A DNA stretch of 35,150 nt. Source: Rhodococcus jostii NBRC 16295. Its GTDB lineage: Bacteria > Actinomycetota > Actinomycetes > Mycobacteriales > Mycobacteriaceae. Location: NCBI RefSeq assembly GCF_001894825.1, contig NZ_BCWY01000089.1, positions 1 to 35,150 of the forward strand. The letters are read 5' to 3'. The notes under the pieces were generated by a model. The model did no database searches. It saw only the letters and a list, made by a program, of their open reading frames with translations, and was not told where the DNA came from. Both the position numbers and the translations under genes were made by a program. Shown here in pieces: positions 1-7,685 of the stretch (the first letter of the stretch is position 1; each line of letters starts with the position of its first letter).

Positions 1-49
1 TCAAACGTAGGAGGACCTGGCAACTCACCTGTGTTCCGATGTGAAACAC
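1..49. promoter_or_regulatory. Palindromic activator site with conserved flank (copy 1)
   Basis: GTGTTCC-N5-GAAACAC lies at 31-49 (one mismatch from a perfect 7-bp inverted repeat), and TCAAACGTA lies at 1-9. The same elements recur at 6002-6050 with identical spacing. The adjacent regulator at 1186 is AcoR-like, and members of that group bind inverted repeats of this general kind, so it is the natural candidate to bind here. Read on the minus strand, TACGTT at 9-4 could be a -10 hexamer 21 nt from the palindrome. That would drive a gene to the left of the window, while the palindrome could also serve the alcohol dehydrogenase on the plus strand. Confidence 0.6.
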
Positions 50-119
50 ATTGGACCCCGAACTTGTGCACATGATGAGGGGACACCTGACAGCCCACCC
101 TGAACGAGGTAGTCCCCCG

Positions 120-1178
120 ATGCATGCATTCGCCGTCCTTCCCGACGACAGCACGATCCACGACCTGGATATCCCGACCCCGAGCCCCGAAGGCCGGAAG
201 GTCCTCTTGAAAGTGACGCGGGCCGGCGTCTGCCACACCGATACCCACCTGCGCGCGGGTGGATACGATCTGGGCAGCCGCGGGCTGATGAGCATGAAGG
301 ACCGCGGCATCGAGTACCCGATGGTGCTCGGCCACGAGGTGGTCGGCATCGTCGAACAGGTCGGCGACGACGTGGAATCCGTTCGCCCGGGCGATGTGCG
401 GCTGATCTACCCGTGGATCGGCTGCGGCGAATGCCGCCACTGCCGCGGCGGTAACGACAACCGTTGTGCTGCAGGAAGAAACCTGGGCGTGGCCCGCCAC
501 GGCGGCTACGCCGAGTACATTCTGGTGCCCGACGAGAAGTACCTCGTGGACATCGAGGGCATCGACCCGAGTTGGGCTGCAACCCTGGCCTGTTCGGGTC
601 TCACCGCCTACAGCGCCGTGGACAGGATACTTCCCCTCGAACCGGATGAGCCCGTCGTCCTCTTCGGCGCGGGAGGCCTCGGTCTCACCGCCGTCGCGTT
701 ACTCCGTGCCCGGGGCCACCGCAACATCTGCGCGGTCGATGTCGCCGAGGGGAATCTCTCCCTGGCCCGGAACATGGGCGCGTCGAGCGCAGTATTGTCC
801 GGGCCCGGCAGCGGGGCCAAAGACATCCGACAAGCGATCGGCGGACCTGCGAGCGCCGTCGTCGACTTCGTCAACAACGGAGTCACCGCCACGTCGGCTT
901 TCGAGGTCCTGACCAAGGCGGGGCACATGGTCCAGGTCGGACTCTTCGGCGGCGAAGTCACCATCCCGACCGCACTGCTGGCCCTGCGCATGATCCACAT
1001 CGAGGGCAGCTTCGTGGGGACGCTCTCGCAGCTGCAGGACCTGGTACGGATCGCGCAGAGCGGAAAGCTGCCGAACATCCCCGTGGTCGAACGGGCACTG
1101 TCCGCCACGGAGGTGTCCCGCGCCCTGGACGACCTCACCGCCGGAGGCGTTGCTGGACGCATCGTCTTGACTGCTTGA
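120..1178 (+). CDS. Zinc-dependent alcohol dehydrogenase (MDR family)
   Basis: A 352-residue medium-chain dehydrogenase that oxidises an alcohol to an aldehyde or ketone with NAD(P). Catalytic zinc ligands are visible as C38-H39 (GVCHTD) and the GHE motif at 71-73. The structural zinc lobe has four Cys at 102, 105, 108 and 116 (GCGECRHC...C). The nucleotide-binding GAGGLG motif follows near residue 180. The ATG at 120 is preferred because GAGG lies just upstream and the protein then begins at the family's usual N-terminus; the frame is also open from a TTG at 51. The stop is 7 nt before the AcoR-like regulator, so the two are probably co-transcribed. The substrate cannot be told from sequence. 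Confidence 0.9.
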   Translation: MHAFAVLPDDSTIHDLDIPTPSPEGRKVLLKVTRAGVCHTDTHLRAGGYDLGSRGLMSMKDRGIEYPMVLGHEVVGIVEQVGDDVESVRPGDVRLIYPWIGCGECRHCRGGNDNRCAAGRNLGVARHGGYAEYILVPDEKYLVDIEGIDPSWAATLACSGLTAYSAVDRILPLEPDEPVVLFGAGGLGLTAVALLRARGHRNICAVDVAEGNLSLARNMGASSAVLSGPGSGAKDIRQAIGGPASAVVDFVNNGVTATSAFEVLTKAGHMVQVGLFGGEVTIPTALLALRMIHIEGSFVGTLSQLQDLVRIAQSGKLPNIPVVERALSATEVSRALDDLTAGGVAGRIVLTA

Positions 1179-1185
1179 CACTGGG

Positions 1186-3015
1186 ATGGTGATGGAAAAG
1201 TCACGCCGCGAGGACGAGGTCCGGAGTGCCCGCGAACTGCTGATCACGCAGGGGCTGGTCCGGGCTTCCGTTCCCGCGTCCCTCGTCGCCGAGGAGATCG
1301 AGCAAAGCTGGCGTCGTTCGGTCTCGCACCGCGTCGATCCCGGGGCCGGACCCCACATTCTGGGGGAGATCGACCCGGACAGCGCCATCCTGCGTGCCGC
1401 AGGCCGGATCCTGGACCAGTGGCAGACCAACCTCACCGACTCGCGGATGACCCTCTTCCTGGCCGACGAGGACGGACGCATCGTGTCCCGCCGCATTGTC
1501 GACACCCAGGACGAGCGGGCACTGGACCAGGCCAACGCAGTGGAAGGTTTCGACTTCTCCGAACAGTCCTTGGGCACCAACGGGCTCGGCACCCCCATCG
1601 AGTCGCGGGGGATCGTATTCGTCCGCGGCACCGAGCATTTCAACGATGCGCTCGCCCAACTGGCCTGTGCGGGCGCTCCCATCAAGCACCCCATCACCGG
1701 GCGGATCGTGGGCTCACTGTCCATCGCTTCGCACATCGACGTTGCCAGCCCATTGATGGTCGCGATGGTGCGGCAGGCCGGATATCAGATCGCCGAAGCG
1801 CTCGAGCTGATGGCCGACTCCAGGGACCTCGAGCTGGCGCGCACCTACCGCCTCTTCCGGTCCTCGCGGCACCCGGTCCTGGTCATGAACTCGGAAACGG
1901 TCATGACGGACCTGCCCGCCCTCGCCCACTTCGACGCGGAGTCCCACGCCGACTTGTGGGAAAAGCTACGCCGACACCGCTGGGATCAGGACGAACTGCA
2001 ACTCGAGTTGCCCACGCTCGGCACCGAGGCCATGGTTCGGCGCCTCGGCCGCGCCGGTCAAGACTCGATCTTCGCGCTGGAGTTCACCGAGCAGGCCGCA
2101 GCGGCAGCATCCGGACAGGTGACCGTCGCGCCCGACCCGGACAGTGCGGCCACACCTGCCGGCGGCGTTGCGGCCGACGGCGCGGCGTCCCATCGGGCTC
2201 GGCCGACCCCGTACAGCGACGTGCAACGGCAGCTCACCACTTCCGGAGACGTCGACGGGCTCATTCACGTCGTGGGAGGCCCCGGCACCGGGAAACGCCA
2301 CCAGGCCTCGAGATGGCTGCGCCAACAGACCGGCCAGGAGCCGGAGGTCGTCACCGCCCGCGACCTCGCTGCGGATGACGCGGACTGGGCCAGAGGGGAA
2401 GCCACGTTGCGCGAAGGCCGCGGGATCATTGTGGTGGGAGGAGACGATCTCTCCGACGACCTGCGCGCGCGTCTCGGGGACTTCGCCGTGCTCCCGCGCC
2501 CCGGAGTACCCCCGGGCGCCCGGATCATCCTCACCGAACGCACCGACGATGCAGACCAGGACGGTGCAGACGCCGTTCCGGCAGCGGTACGCGTTCCCTC
2601 CCTCACGGAACTGCGCGACGAGCTGCCCGACATCGTGCGTGCGGTCGCTGCCGAGCTCTTCCCGGGCGCGCCGGCCCTGCGGTTCTCCCCCGCTGCGCTC
2701 CAGTGCCTGTTGGCCTGGCGTTGGCCCGGCAACGTCGCCGAGTTGACCAGGCTCCTCACCGCCCTGCCGTATCCGGTTCGCAGCGGCCTGATTCAGACCA
2801 AGGACCTGCCCGCACCCATGCGACAGACTGCCTGGTCCTCGCTGAGCCGCTACGAGCAGGCGGAGCGCGAGACGATCGAGGGCGCCCTGCGCGAAGCAGA
2901 CGGCAACAAGGCGCGCGCCGCCAAGATTCTGGGCATCGGCCGGACCACCCTGTACCGCAAGATGCGGGCCCTGAAAATCAATGCCGACGAACGGATGATC
3001 GCACCCGGTCGGTGA
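1186..3015 (+). CDS. AcoR/Fis-type transcriptional activator (GAF, degenerate AAA+, HTH_8)
   Basis: A 609-residue activator. The N-terminal third is a GAF-type sensor region with the SLGTNGLGTP motif near residues 128-137. The central region keeps a Walker A motif (GGPGTGKR, about 364-371), but I find no GAFTGA loop, the segment that contacts sigma-54. The C-terminus is a Fis-type helix-turn-helix (NKARAAKILGIGRTTLYRKM, from about 573). This layout is typical of actinobacterial AcoR-like activators, which work with ordinary sigma factors. It starts 7 nt after the dehydrogenase; in-frame starts lie at 1186, 1189 and 1192. Probable targets are the palindromes at 31-49 and 6032-6050. The inducer is unknown, perhaps the alcohol or ketone substrate. 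Confidence 0.88.
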   Translation: MVMEKSRREDEVRSARELLITQGLVRASVPASLVAEEIEQSWRRSVSHRVDPGAGPHILGEIDPDSAILRAAGRILDQWQTNLTDSRMTLFLADEDGRIVSRRIVDTQDERALDQANAVEGFDFSEQSLGTNGLGTPIESRGIVFVRGTEHFNDALAQLACAGAPIKHPITGRIVGSLSIASHIDVASPLMVAMVRQAGYQIAEALELMADSRDLELARTYRLFRSSRHPVLVMNSETVMTDLPALAHFDAESHADLWEKLRRHRWDQDELQLELPTLGTEAMVRRLGRAGQDSIFALEFTEQAAAAASGQVTVAPDPDSAATPAGGVAADGAASHRARPTPYSDVQRQLTTSGDVDGLIHVVGGPGTGKRHQASRWLRQQTGQEPEVVTARDLAADDADWARGEATLREGRGIIVVGGDDLSDDLRARLGDFAVLPRPGVPPGARIILTERTDDADQDGADAVPAAVRVPSLTELRDELPDIVRAVAAELFPGAPALRFSPAALQCLLAWRWPGNVAELTRLLTALPYPVRSGLIQTKDLPAPMRQTAWSSLSRYEQAERETIEGALREADGNKARAAKILGIGRTTLYRKMRALKINADERMIAPGR

Positions 3016-3030
3016 CCTCGGATTGACGGG

Positions 3031-3077
3031 ACGAACGGGACGCTCGTTGCGTCAGATCGAACGAGCGTCCCGTTCGT
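3031..3077. terminator. Perfect 18-bp stem hairpin after the regulator
   Basis: Arms at 3031-3048 and 3060-3077 are exact inverted repeats with an 11-nt loop, starting 15 nt after the regulator's stop. There is no T-tract, which is common for actinobacterial terminators. Confidence 0.75.
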
Positions 3078-3168
3078 GCGAGAGCAAACCGGGGTTCTGG
3101 CAGAGCGCATCGTAAATTGCTGCGTACCAGTCGAAGTGATTCGCGTCATAAGCTACTCGCCCGTAACC

Positions 3169-3195
3169 TACGGAACCGTAACTTACGGTACCGTA
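3169..3195. promoter_or_regulatory. Tandem palindromic operator of the desaturase
   Basis: Two 12-bp palindromes, TACGGAACCGTA (3169-3180) and TACGGTACCGTA (3184-3195), sit 15 nt apart centre to centre, and together form a larger near-palindrome. The second ends 5 nt before the ATG at 3201, so a bound protein would block the ribosome-binding region or a leaderless start. The spacing is typical of TetR-family dimers binding in pairs. No such regulator gene is next to it. Confidence 0.7.
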
Positions 3196-3200
3196 GGCGC

Positions 3201-4436
3201 ATGGCGATATCGGACATCAAGGAATATGCGCACCTGACGGATGCCGACGTCGAGGCCATCGGCCGCGACCTCGATGCGATCCGGCGGGACATCGAGGAAT
3301 CCCGTGGTGAACGCGACGCCCGGTACCTCCGCAACACCATCCGGCTGCAACGCGGCCTCGAACTCGGCGGCCGGGCGGTGCTCTTCGGCTCCCGCAAGCG
3401 TGCGCTGTGGGTGCTGGGCACCGGGATGCTCTCCTTGTCGAAGATCATCGAGAACATGGAGCTCGGGCACAACGTGATGCACGGGCAGTGGGACTGGATG
3501 AACGACCCCGAAGTGCACTCCGTGAACTGGGAATGGGACAACGCCGATCCGTCGGCACACTGGAAGATCACCCACAACTACGCGCACCACAAATACACCA
3601 ACGTCCTCGGCATGGACGACGATGTGGGATTCGGCCTGCTCCGCGTCACCCGTGACCAGCGCTGGAAGCCGTTCTACCTCGGCAACATCGCCTACAACGC
3701 GATCCTGGCGGCGCTGTTCCAGTACGGACTCGCGATCCAATTGCTCGAGCTGGGCAAAGTGACCCGGGGCCGGGACGACCGCGAACTCACCAAGGCGCGC
3801 GGCAAGGAAGTGATCGCCAAGCTCGGCAGGCAGACCCTCAAGGACTACGTCGTGTACCCGGCACTGACCGGCAAGGCATGGAAGTCCACGGTCAAGGCCA
3901 ACGCGGCCGCCAACCTCGTCCGCAATCTCTGGACCAACGCCGTGATCTTCTGCGGTCACTTCCCGGACGGCGCCGAGAAGTTCACCAAGACGGACGTCGA
4001 CAACGAGACGCACGCTCAGTGGTACCTGCGGCAAATGCTCGGATCCGCGAACATCTCGGGCGGCCCCGTCATGGACTTCATGACCGGTAACCTGAGCTAT
4101 CAGATCGAGCACCACATCTTCCCGGACCTGCCATCCAACCGCTACCACGAGATCTCCATCCGCGTGAAGCAGCTGTGCGCGAAGTACGACCTGCCGTACA
4201 CGACCGGCCCGCTCGCGGTGCAGTACTGGAAGTCCTGGCGCACCATCGCGAAGCTCTCGCTTCCCGACAAGTACCTCACGGACACCCGCGACGCAGCGCC
4301 CGAGACCGCGTCCGAAGCCGGGTTCGGCGGTGCCCCCGCCACCGATCCACTTACCGGCCGCCGAATCGGCCTGGCGACGACGATCGAGAAGAAGCGCAAA
4401 CGCGGTCCCGTCCGCCGACTCCTCGGAATGCGCTGA
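3201..4436 (+). CDS. Membrane fatty acid desaturase (DesA3-like)
   Basis: A 411-residue integral-membrane di-iron desaturase, expected to introduce a double bond into an acyl chain using O2 and electrons from a ferredoxin-type partner. All three histidine boxes are present: GHNVMHGQ (HX3H), THNYAHHKYTN (HXXXHH-like) and QIEHHIFPDLP (EHH). Hydrophobic segments lie between them. The ATG at 3201 gives the expected N-terminus (MAISDIKEYAHLTD); only weak AGG precedes it and it lies within the operator region. The frame is open further upstream to 3117, but that part looks non-coding. No oxidoreductase gene of the Rv3230c type is adjacent, so the reductase must be elsewhere. Substrate position is not inferable. 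Confidence 0.92.
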   Translation: MAISDIKEYAHLTDADVEAIGRDLDAIRRDIEESRGERDARYLRNTIRLQRGLELGGRAVLFGSRKRALWVLGTGMLSLSKIIENMELGHNVMHGQWDWMNDPEVHSVNWEWDNADPSAHWKITHNYAHHKYTNVLGMDDDVGFGLLRVTRDQRWKPFYLGNIAYNAILAALFQYGLAIQLLELGKVTRGRDDRELTKARGKEVIAKLGRQTLKDYVVYPALTGKAWKSTVKANAAANLVRNLWTNAVIFCGHFPDGAEKFTKTDVDNETHAQWYLRQMLGSANISGGPVMDFMTGNLSYQIEHHIFPDLPSNRYHEISIRVKQLCAKYDLPYTTGPLAVQYWKSWRTIAKLSLPDKYLTDTRDAAPETASEAGFGGAPATDPLTGRRIGLATTIEKKRKRGPVRRLLGMR

Positions 4437-4466
4437 CCATCAATTGTGAAGGACACCATGCCGAAT

Positions 4467-4504
4467 GAACAGATCCCCGACAGTGAACCGTCGAGGATCT
4501 GTTC
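4467..4504. terminator. Bidirectional hairpin between convergent genes
   Basis: GAACAGATCC (4467-4476) and GGATCTGTTC (4495-4504) form a perfect 10-bp stem, with an inner CGAC/GTCG pair in the loop. It sits 31 nt after the desaturase stop and 22 nt after the stop of the converging transporter gene, so it can end both transcripts. Confidence 0.7.
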
Positions 4505-4525
4505 CTTGGAGGCTTTCTCGGTGGG

Positions 4526-5908
4526 TCAACTCATCGTTGCGTCTGCGGGGCGTTGGGCAGGACCAGAGTGTTCGGCCGAACGCAGTCGACCGATCAGATC
4601 TGCGGACCTCGGACCGCCGAGCAATTCCGCCGGGGTCCTCGACGTCTCGCGCATTCCGATAACGGCGATCGCACCGATTCCGGTGGCGATCGAGCCGAAG
4701 AATGCAACCGGAAGCCAGCCCGACGGACCCGCGCTGAGGAGCAGGGCTGCGATCAGCGGGGCGAATCCTGCAAGGAGGTTACCGATCTGGTTGCTGACGG
4801 CCATTCCCGTGAATCGGACGGGTGCGGGGAATTGCTCGGCGAAGAACGACGTCCAGACGCCGTTGTAGCAGCTGAAGAACAGGGACATGTTGATGAACGC
4901 GAAGATCGCGATCATCAGGATATTCGTTGTCGAGATCGCCCACAGGTACGCGAAGATGGAGAGCGCACCGCCGACGGCGCCGATCAGCATCGTTCGCTTC
5001 CGGCCGATGACGTCGGAGAGGTAACCGGCTGCGGGGATGCCGAAGATCGACAGCGCTATCGCCCCGGAGATGACTGCGAGCATCGCACTCCGATCCACCC
5101 CGACGGAGGTGGCATACGACAGGCTGAACACGGCGAACAAGGTTTGCATCGACGCCATCAGTGATGCTCCGGCAACACGGATCACGTCGCGCCAGTGATA
5201 CTTGATCACGTCGTTCAGCGGTCGCTTCCGGACTGCACTTCCCTCTTTCGCTTCGGTGAACGCCGGAGTTTCGTCCAGATGGCTGCGCACGTAGTAGGTG
5301 ATGACGACGACTACGGCGCTGAGCCAGAATGGAATTCGCCAGCCCCAGGTGTACAGCAGGTCGTGGGGCAACATCGCGACCGGGAGAAACACGACGGTGG
5401 CCAGTGAGCAGCCGACCGCGTAGCCGACCATCACGAAACTGGTGAAAAATCCCCTGCGCCCGACCGGGGAATGTTCCACCGTCAACGTCGACGCTCCCGC
5501 CGATTCGGCTCCCGCGGAGAATCCTTGAACGACGCGGAGGGCGACCAGCAGTACCGGGGCCAACAGACCCACCTGTGCGTATGTGGGAAGACACCCGATG
5601 GCAAAGGATGCGACACCCATCATCACGACCGTGGCCAGCATGACGCGTTTGCGGCCGAGTCGGTCGCCGAAATGTCCCATCACCACCGCGCCGACAGGGC
5701 GTGCCACGTACCCCACCGCGAAGGTGGCGAATGATGCGATGAGCGCGACGGCAGGGTTGCCGGAGGGGAAGAACAGCACGTTGAAGACGAGAGCGGCTGC
5801 CGCGCCGTACACGAAGAAGTCGTAGTACTCCAATGCGCTGCCGAGGAGTGCGGCTGTCGCCGCGCGACGGGGAGTCATCGCGGATGGCGACGAAGTCGTA
5901 CTTGTCAT
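4526..5908 (-). CDS. MHS-family MFS transporter (carboxylate:H+ symporter)
   Basis: A 460-residue, 12-helix major facilitator of the metabolite:H+ symporter group (shikimate/alpha-ketoglutarate/proline type). Family marks are the N-terminal LGSALEYYDFFVYG motif, FGDRLGRKRVM between helices 2 and 3, and GRKRTML in the second half. The ATG at 5908 has a good ribosome-binding site (AGGAG, 6 nt upstream); an in-frame start at 5962 has none. It is transcribed leftward from the intergenic region with the GTGTTCC-N5-GGAACAC palindrome and is probably activated by the AcoR-like protein. It converges with the desaturase. Substrate unknown; an organic acid is most likely. Confidence 0.9.
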   Translation of the reverse strand: MTSTTSSPSAMTPRRAATAALLGSALEYYDFFVYGAAAALVFNVLFFPSGNPAVALIASFATFAVGYVARPVGAVVMGHFGDRLGRKRVMLATVVMMGVASFAIGCLPTYAQVGLLAPVLLVALRVVQGFSAGAESAGASTLTVEHSPVGRRGFFTSFVMVGYAVGCSLATVVFLPVAMLPHDLLYTWGWRIPFWLSAVVVVITYYVRSHLDETPAFTEAKEGSAVRKRPLNDVIKYHWRDVIRVAGASLMASMQTLFAVFSLSYATSVGVDRSAMLAVISGAIALSIFGIPAAGYLSDVIGRKRTMLIGAVGGALSIFAYLWAISTTNILMIAIFAFINMSLFFSCYNGVWTSFFAEQFPAPVRFTGMAVSNQIGNLLAGFAPLIAALLLSAGPSGWLPVAFFGSIATGIGAIAVIGMRETSRTPAELLGGPRSADLIGRLRSAEHSGPAQRPADATMS

Positions 5909-6001
5909 GTGTTTCTCCTGGAGCAGGCGGACGGGGCCAGAGAGTGTTGTGACCCTCTGCATCGGCGGGGCGACATTGTGATGGCCGCCACGGCGTGTGG
6001 G

Positions 6002-6050
6002 TCAAACGTAAGAGCATGTTCCAACCCACTTGTGTTCCGCTTTGGAACAC
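6002..6050. promoter_or_regulatory. Palindromic activator site with conserved flank (copy 2)
   Basis: GTGTTCC-N5-GGAACAC (6032-6050) is a perfect inverted repeat. TCAAACGTA lies at 6002-6010, matching copy 1 at 1-9 without gaps, and an extra TGTTCC half-site lies at 6017-6022. On the minus strand TACGTT (6010-6005) may be a -10 hexamer for the transporter at 5908. The site is also 110 nt upstream of whiB on the plus strand. Confidence 0.65.
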
Positions 6051-6159
6051 CGCGACAACGGGTAGCTGACCGATCCTGGAAGCACCACACGCCGCACTTG
6101 GCGTGCCGAGGCTCGCCGGCGCGCGAGCTGACGATCGGTTCGATTTTCAGGAGACAAAC

Positions 6160-6618
6160 GTGACCACCACCGTGAGCAGTGATCCGTGCACCCATCCGGA
6201 CGACGACTTCCGCGACATCCTGACCGCGGCCAAGGACTCTCCCGCGCACAGGGTCGACGTCACTCTCGGCTCCGGTGACTGGTGGGCGCTCGCTGCGTGC
6301 CGCGATACCGAACTGGCAGTGTTCTTTTCGCCTGACGATGAACGCGGCCGCGCCCGCGACCGGCGCGAAACGCAGGCTCGGCAGATTTGCAGGCCCTGCC
6401 CCGTGCTCGTGCAGTGCCGCAATCACGCGCTCGTGGTGGGTGAAACCTACGGTGTTTGGGGTGGCATGACGGAAGGGGACCGACGAAAACACAGCCGCCG
6501 ACGACGCCGCGGTGAGCGTCAACCGCTCGAATCCCTGCACACGCGAACCGTCGCCGCCGTCCCGCGGATCCGAGAGTCCGCTCCCCGTTGTCGGGCGCGG
6601 TCGACACCGGCCGGATGA
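6160..6618 (+). CDS. WhiB-family [4Fe-4S] transcriptional regulator
   Basis: A 152-residue WhiB-like protein. The four cluster-binding cysteines are C47, C77, C80 and C86 (C-X29-C-X2-C-X5-C), followed by the turn motif GVWGG (98-102) and a very basic tail starting with KHSRRRRRG. These proteins sense O2 or NO through the cluster and act with the primary sigma factor. The GTG at 6160 is chosen because AGGAG lies 7 nt upstream; the frame is open from 6103. The C-terminal tail beyond about residue 118 is longer than usual for the family and of low complexity. It is divergent from the MHS transporter. Target genes are unknown. Confidence 0.88.
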   Translation: MTTTVSSDPCTHPDDDFRDILTAAKDSPAHRVDVTLGSGDWWALAACRDTELAVFFSPDDERGRARDRRETQARQICRPCPVLVQCRNHALVVGETYGVWGGMTEGDRRKHSRRRRRGERQPLESLHTRTVAAVPRIRESAPRCRARSTPAG

Positions 6619-6725
6619 TCGCCGCACAACTCGGGACCAGTGTCACGGGAACATATTCCGACCTGATCGGACGATGCTACGGCTCCGCCGAAGGGCTCAC
6701 CCACGCGGTCAGCGAGGTCGAATAG
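6615..6725 (+). CDS. Possible 36-residue peptide overlapping whiB stop
   Basis: An ATG at 6615 overlaps the whiB stop (ATGA) and opens a 36-codon frame that reads MIAAQLGTSVTGTYSDLIGR and ends VSEVE. The same frame is open upstream inside the whiB tail. Codon use looks protein-like and the ATGA overlap suggests translational coupling. I do not recognise it. It could equally be a fragment of an older gene joined to whiB. Confidence 0.3.
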   Translation: MIAAQLGTSVTGTYSDLIGRCYGSAEGLTHAVSEVE

Positions 6726-6773
6726 ACAGGCGTGTGGCGAGTACGGTCGGTCACCTCACGCCCCGCTTTCTTC

Positions 6774-6807
6774 CATGCCATTGGATAATGAGCTAAGCAA
6801 TGGCATG
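6774..6807. repeat. Perfect 10-bp inverted repeat over the Fic relic start
   Basis: CATGCCATTG (6774-6783) and CAATGGCATG (6798-6807) are exact inverted repeats 14 nt apart. The right arm contains the ATG at 6800 of the broken Fic gene, so it may be an operator or an RNA hairpin that hides the start. Confidence 0.5.
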
Positions 6808-7462
6808 CATGCTGGGTGGCATCGATTATTGGGACCGAACCATCTCACTGAGCAGCGAACTGCAGGCATTGACGGAGGAAGCGGCGACCGAACTCACCCG
6901 TTTCGACGTCGAGATCGGCCACATCACCGCCCCGTTCGCCTCCATTCTGCTGCGCACCGAGAGTGCGTCGAGGTCGGCGATCGAGAACCTCACCAGCGGG
7001 GCGCGGCACATTGCGCTGGCCGAACTCGGCGAGCACGCCTCTCGCAACGCCCGCCTGATCGTCGGAAATGTCCGGGCCATGCAAGCAGCTTGGAACTGTC
7101 CGACGCCATCGACGTCGAGGGCGATCCTGCGGACGCATCGTTCGGTGCGGTCGCCAACGGCCGCACCCTCGTGCAGGACCTGGAATCTGTTCGCGCCGAC
7201 TGGCGCAGCCGTGTGACGGTGCGGCGCGGCGGTACACCGCCACGTGGACTTCCTTCTGCACCAACCGGCGGTGGAGGGCAAGCTCGTCGCGTCCACTGTC
7301 GGGGTGACCGGCGCGAACGCGCAGATCGCGATCGACCGCCTGGTCGACGCCGGAATACTCACCCAGATCACCGACGGACGACAGAACGGGATCTGGCAAG
7401 CGAAGGACGTGGTCCGCGTGCTGGACGAGTTCGCCGTCCGCGCCAAACGCCGCCGACAGTGA
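6800..7462 (+). pseudogene. Broken Fic-family (AMP transferase) gene without catalytic core
   Basis: The N-terminal part (6800 to about 7085) encodes a Fic_N-like helical region: LTEEAATELTRFDVEIG, APFASILLRTESASRSAIENL and NARLIVGNVRAMQAA. The frame then shifts: ELSDAID and later GRTLVQDLESVRADWRSR are read in the next frame. A second shift returns to the first frame for the winged-helix tail, VDFLLHQPAVEGKLVAS to FAVRAKRRRQ (about 7243-7462). The catalytic HPFxxGNGR motif and its surrounding Fic core are absent, so roughly 150 residues have been deleted between the two halves. Intact relatives transfer AMP to target proteins. The gene cannot make an active enzyme. Neighbours give no cognate antitoxin. 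Confidence 0.72.
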
Positions 7463-7573
7463 ATGCGGTGTTCCGCGCCATCGATTGAGGCCCCGTCACC
7501 CGTTCCGCTATCGCCTCACAGACGGAGTCCCCTGCCGAAGCACATACCGGCTACGCATCCGGGCCGATCTGAC

Positions 7574-7612
7574 GGCGATTGCCGTGCCCGCCAGGCAGAC
7601 ACGGCAATCGCC
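7574..7612. terminator. Terminator hairpin of the ahpCF operon
   Basis: Arms at 7574-7586 and 7600-7612 form a perfect 13-bp stem with a 13-nt loop. It lies about 75 nt beyond the ahpF stop on the minus strand, with no T-tract. Confidence 0.65.
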
Positions 7613-7685
7613 GACCTCGGGCACCGCCAGTCACGAACTTCCGGCGACTCCGGAATCGCGGCAGACGATGCCGACAACGACCGGA

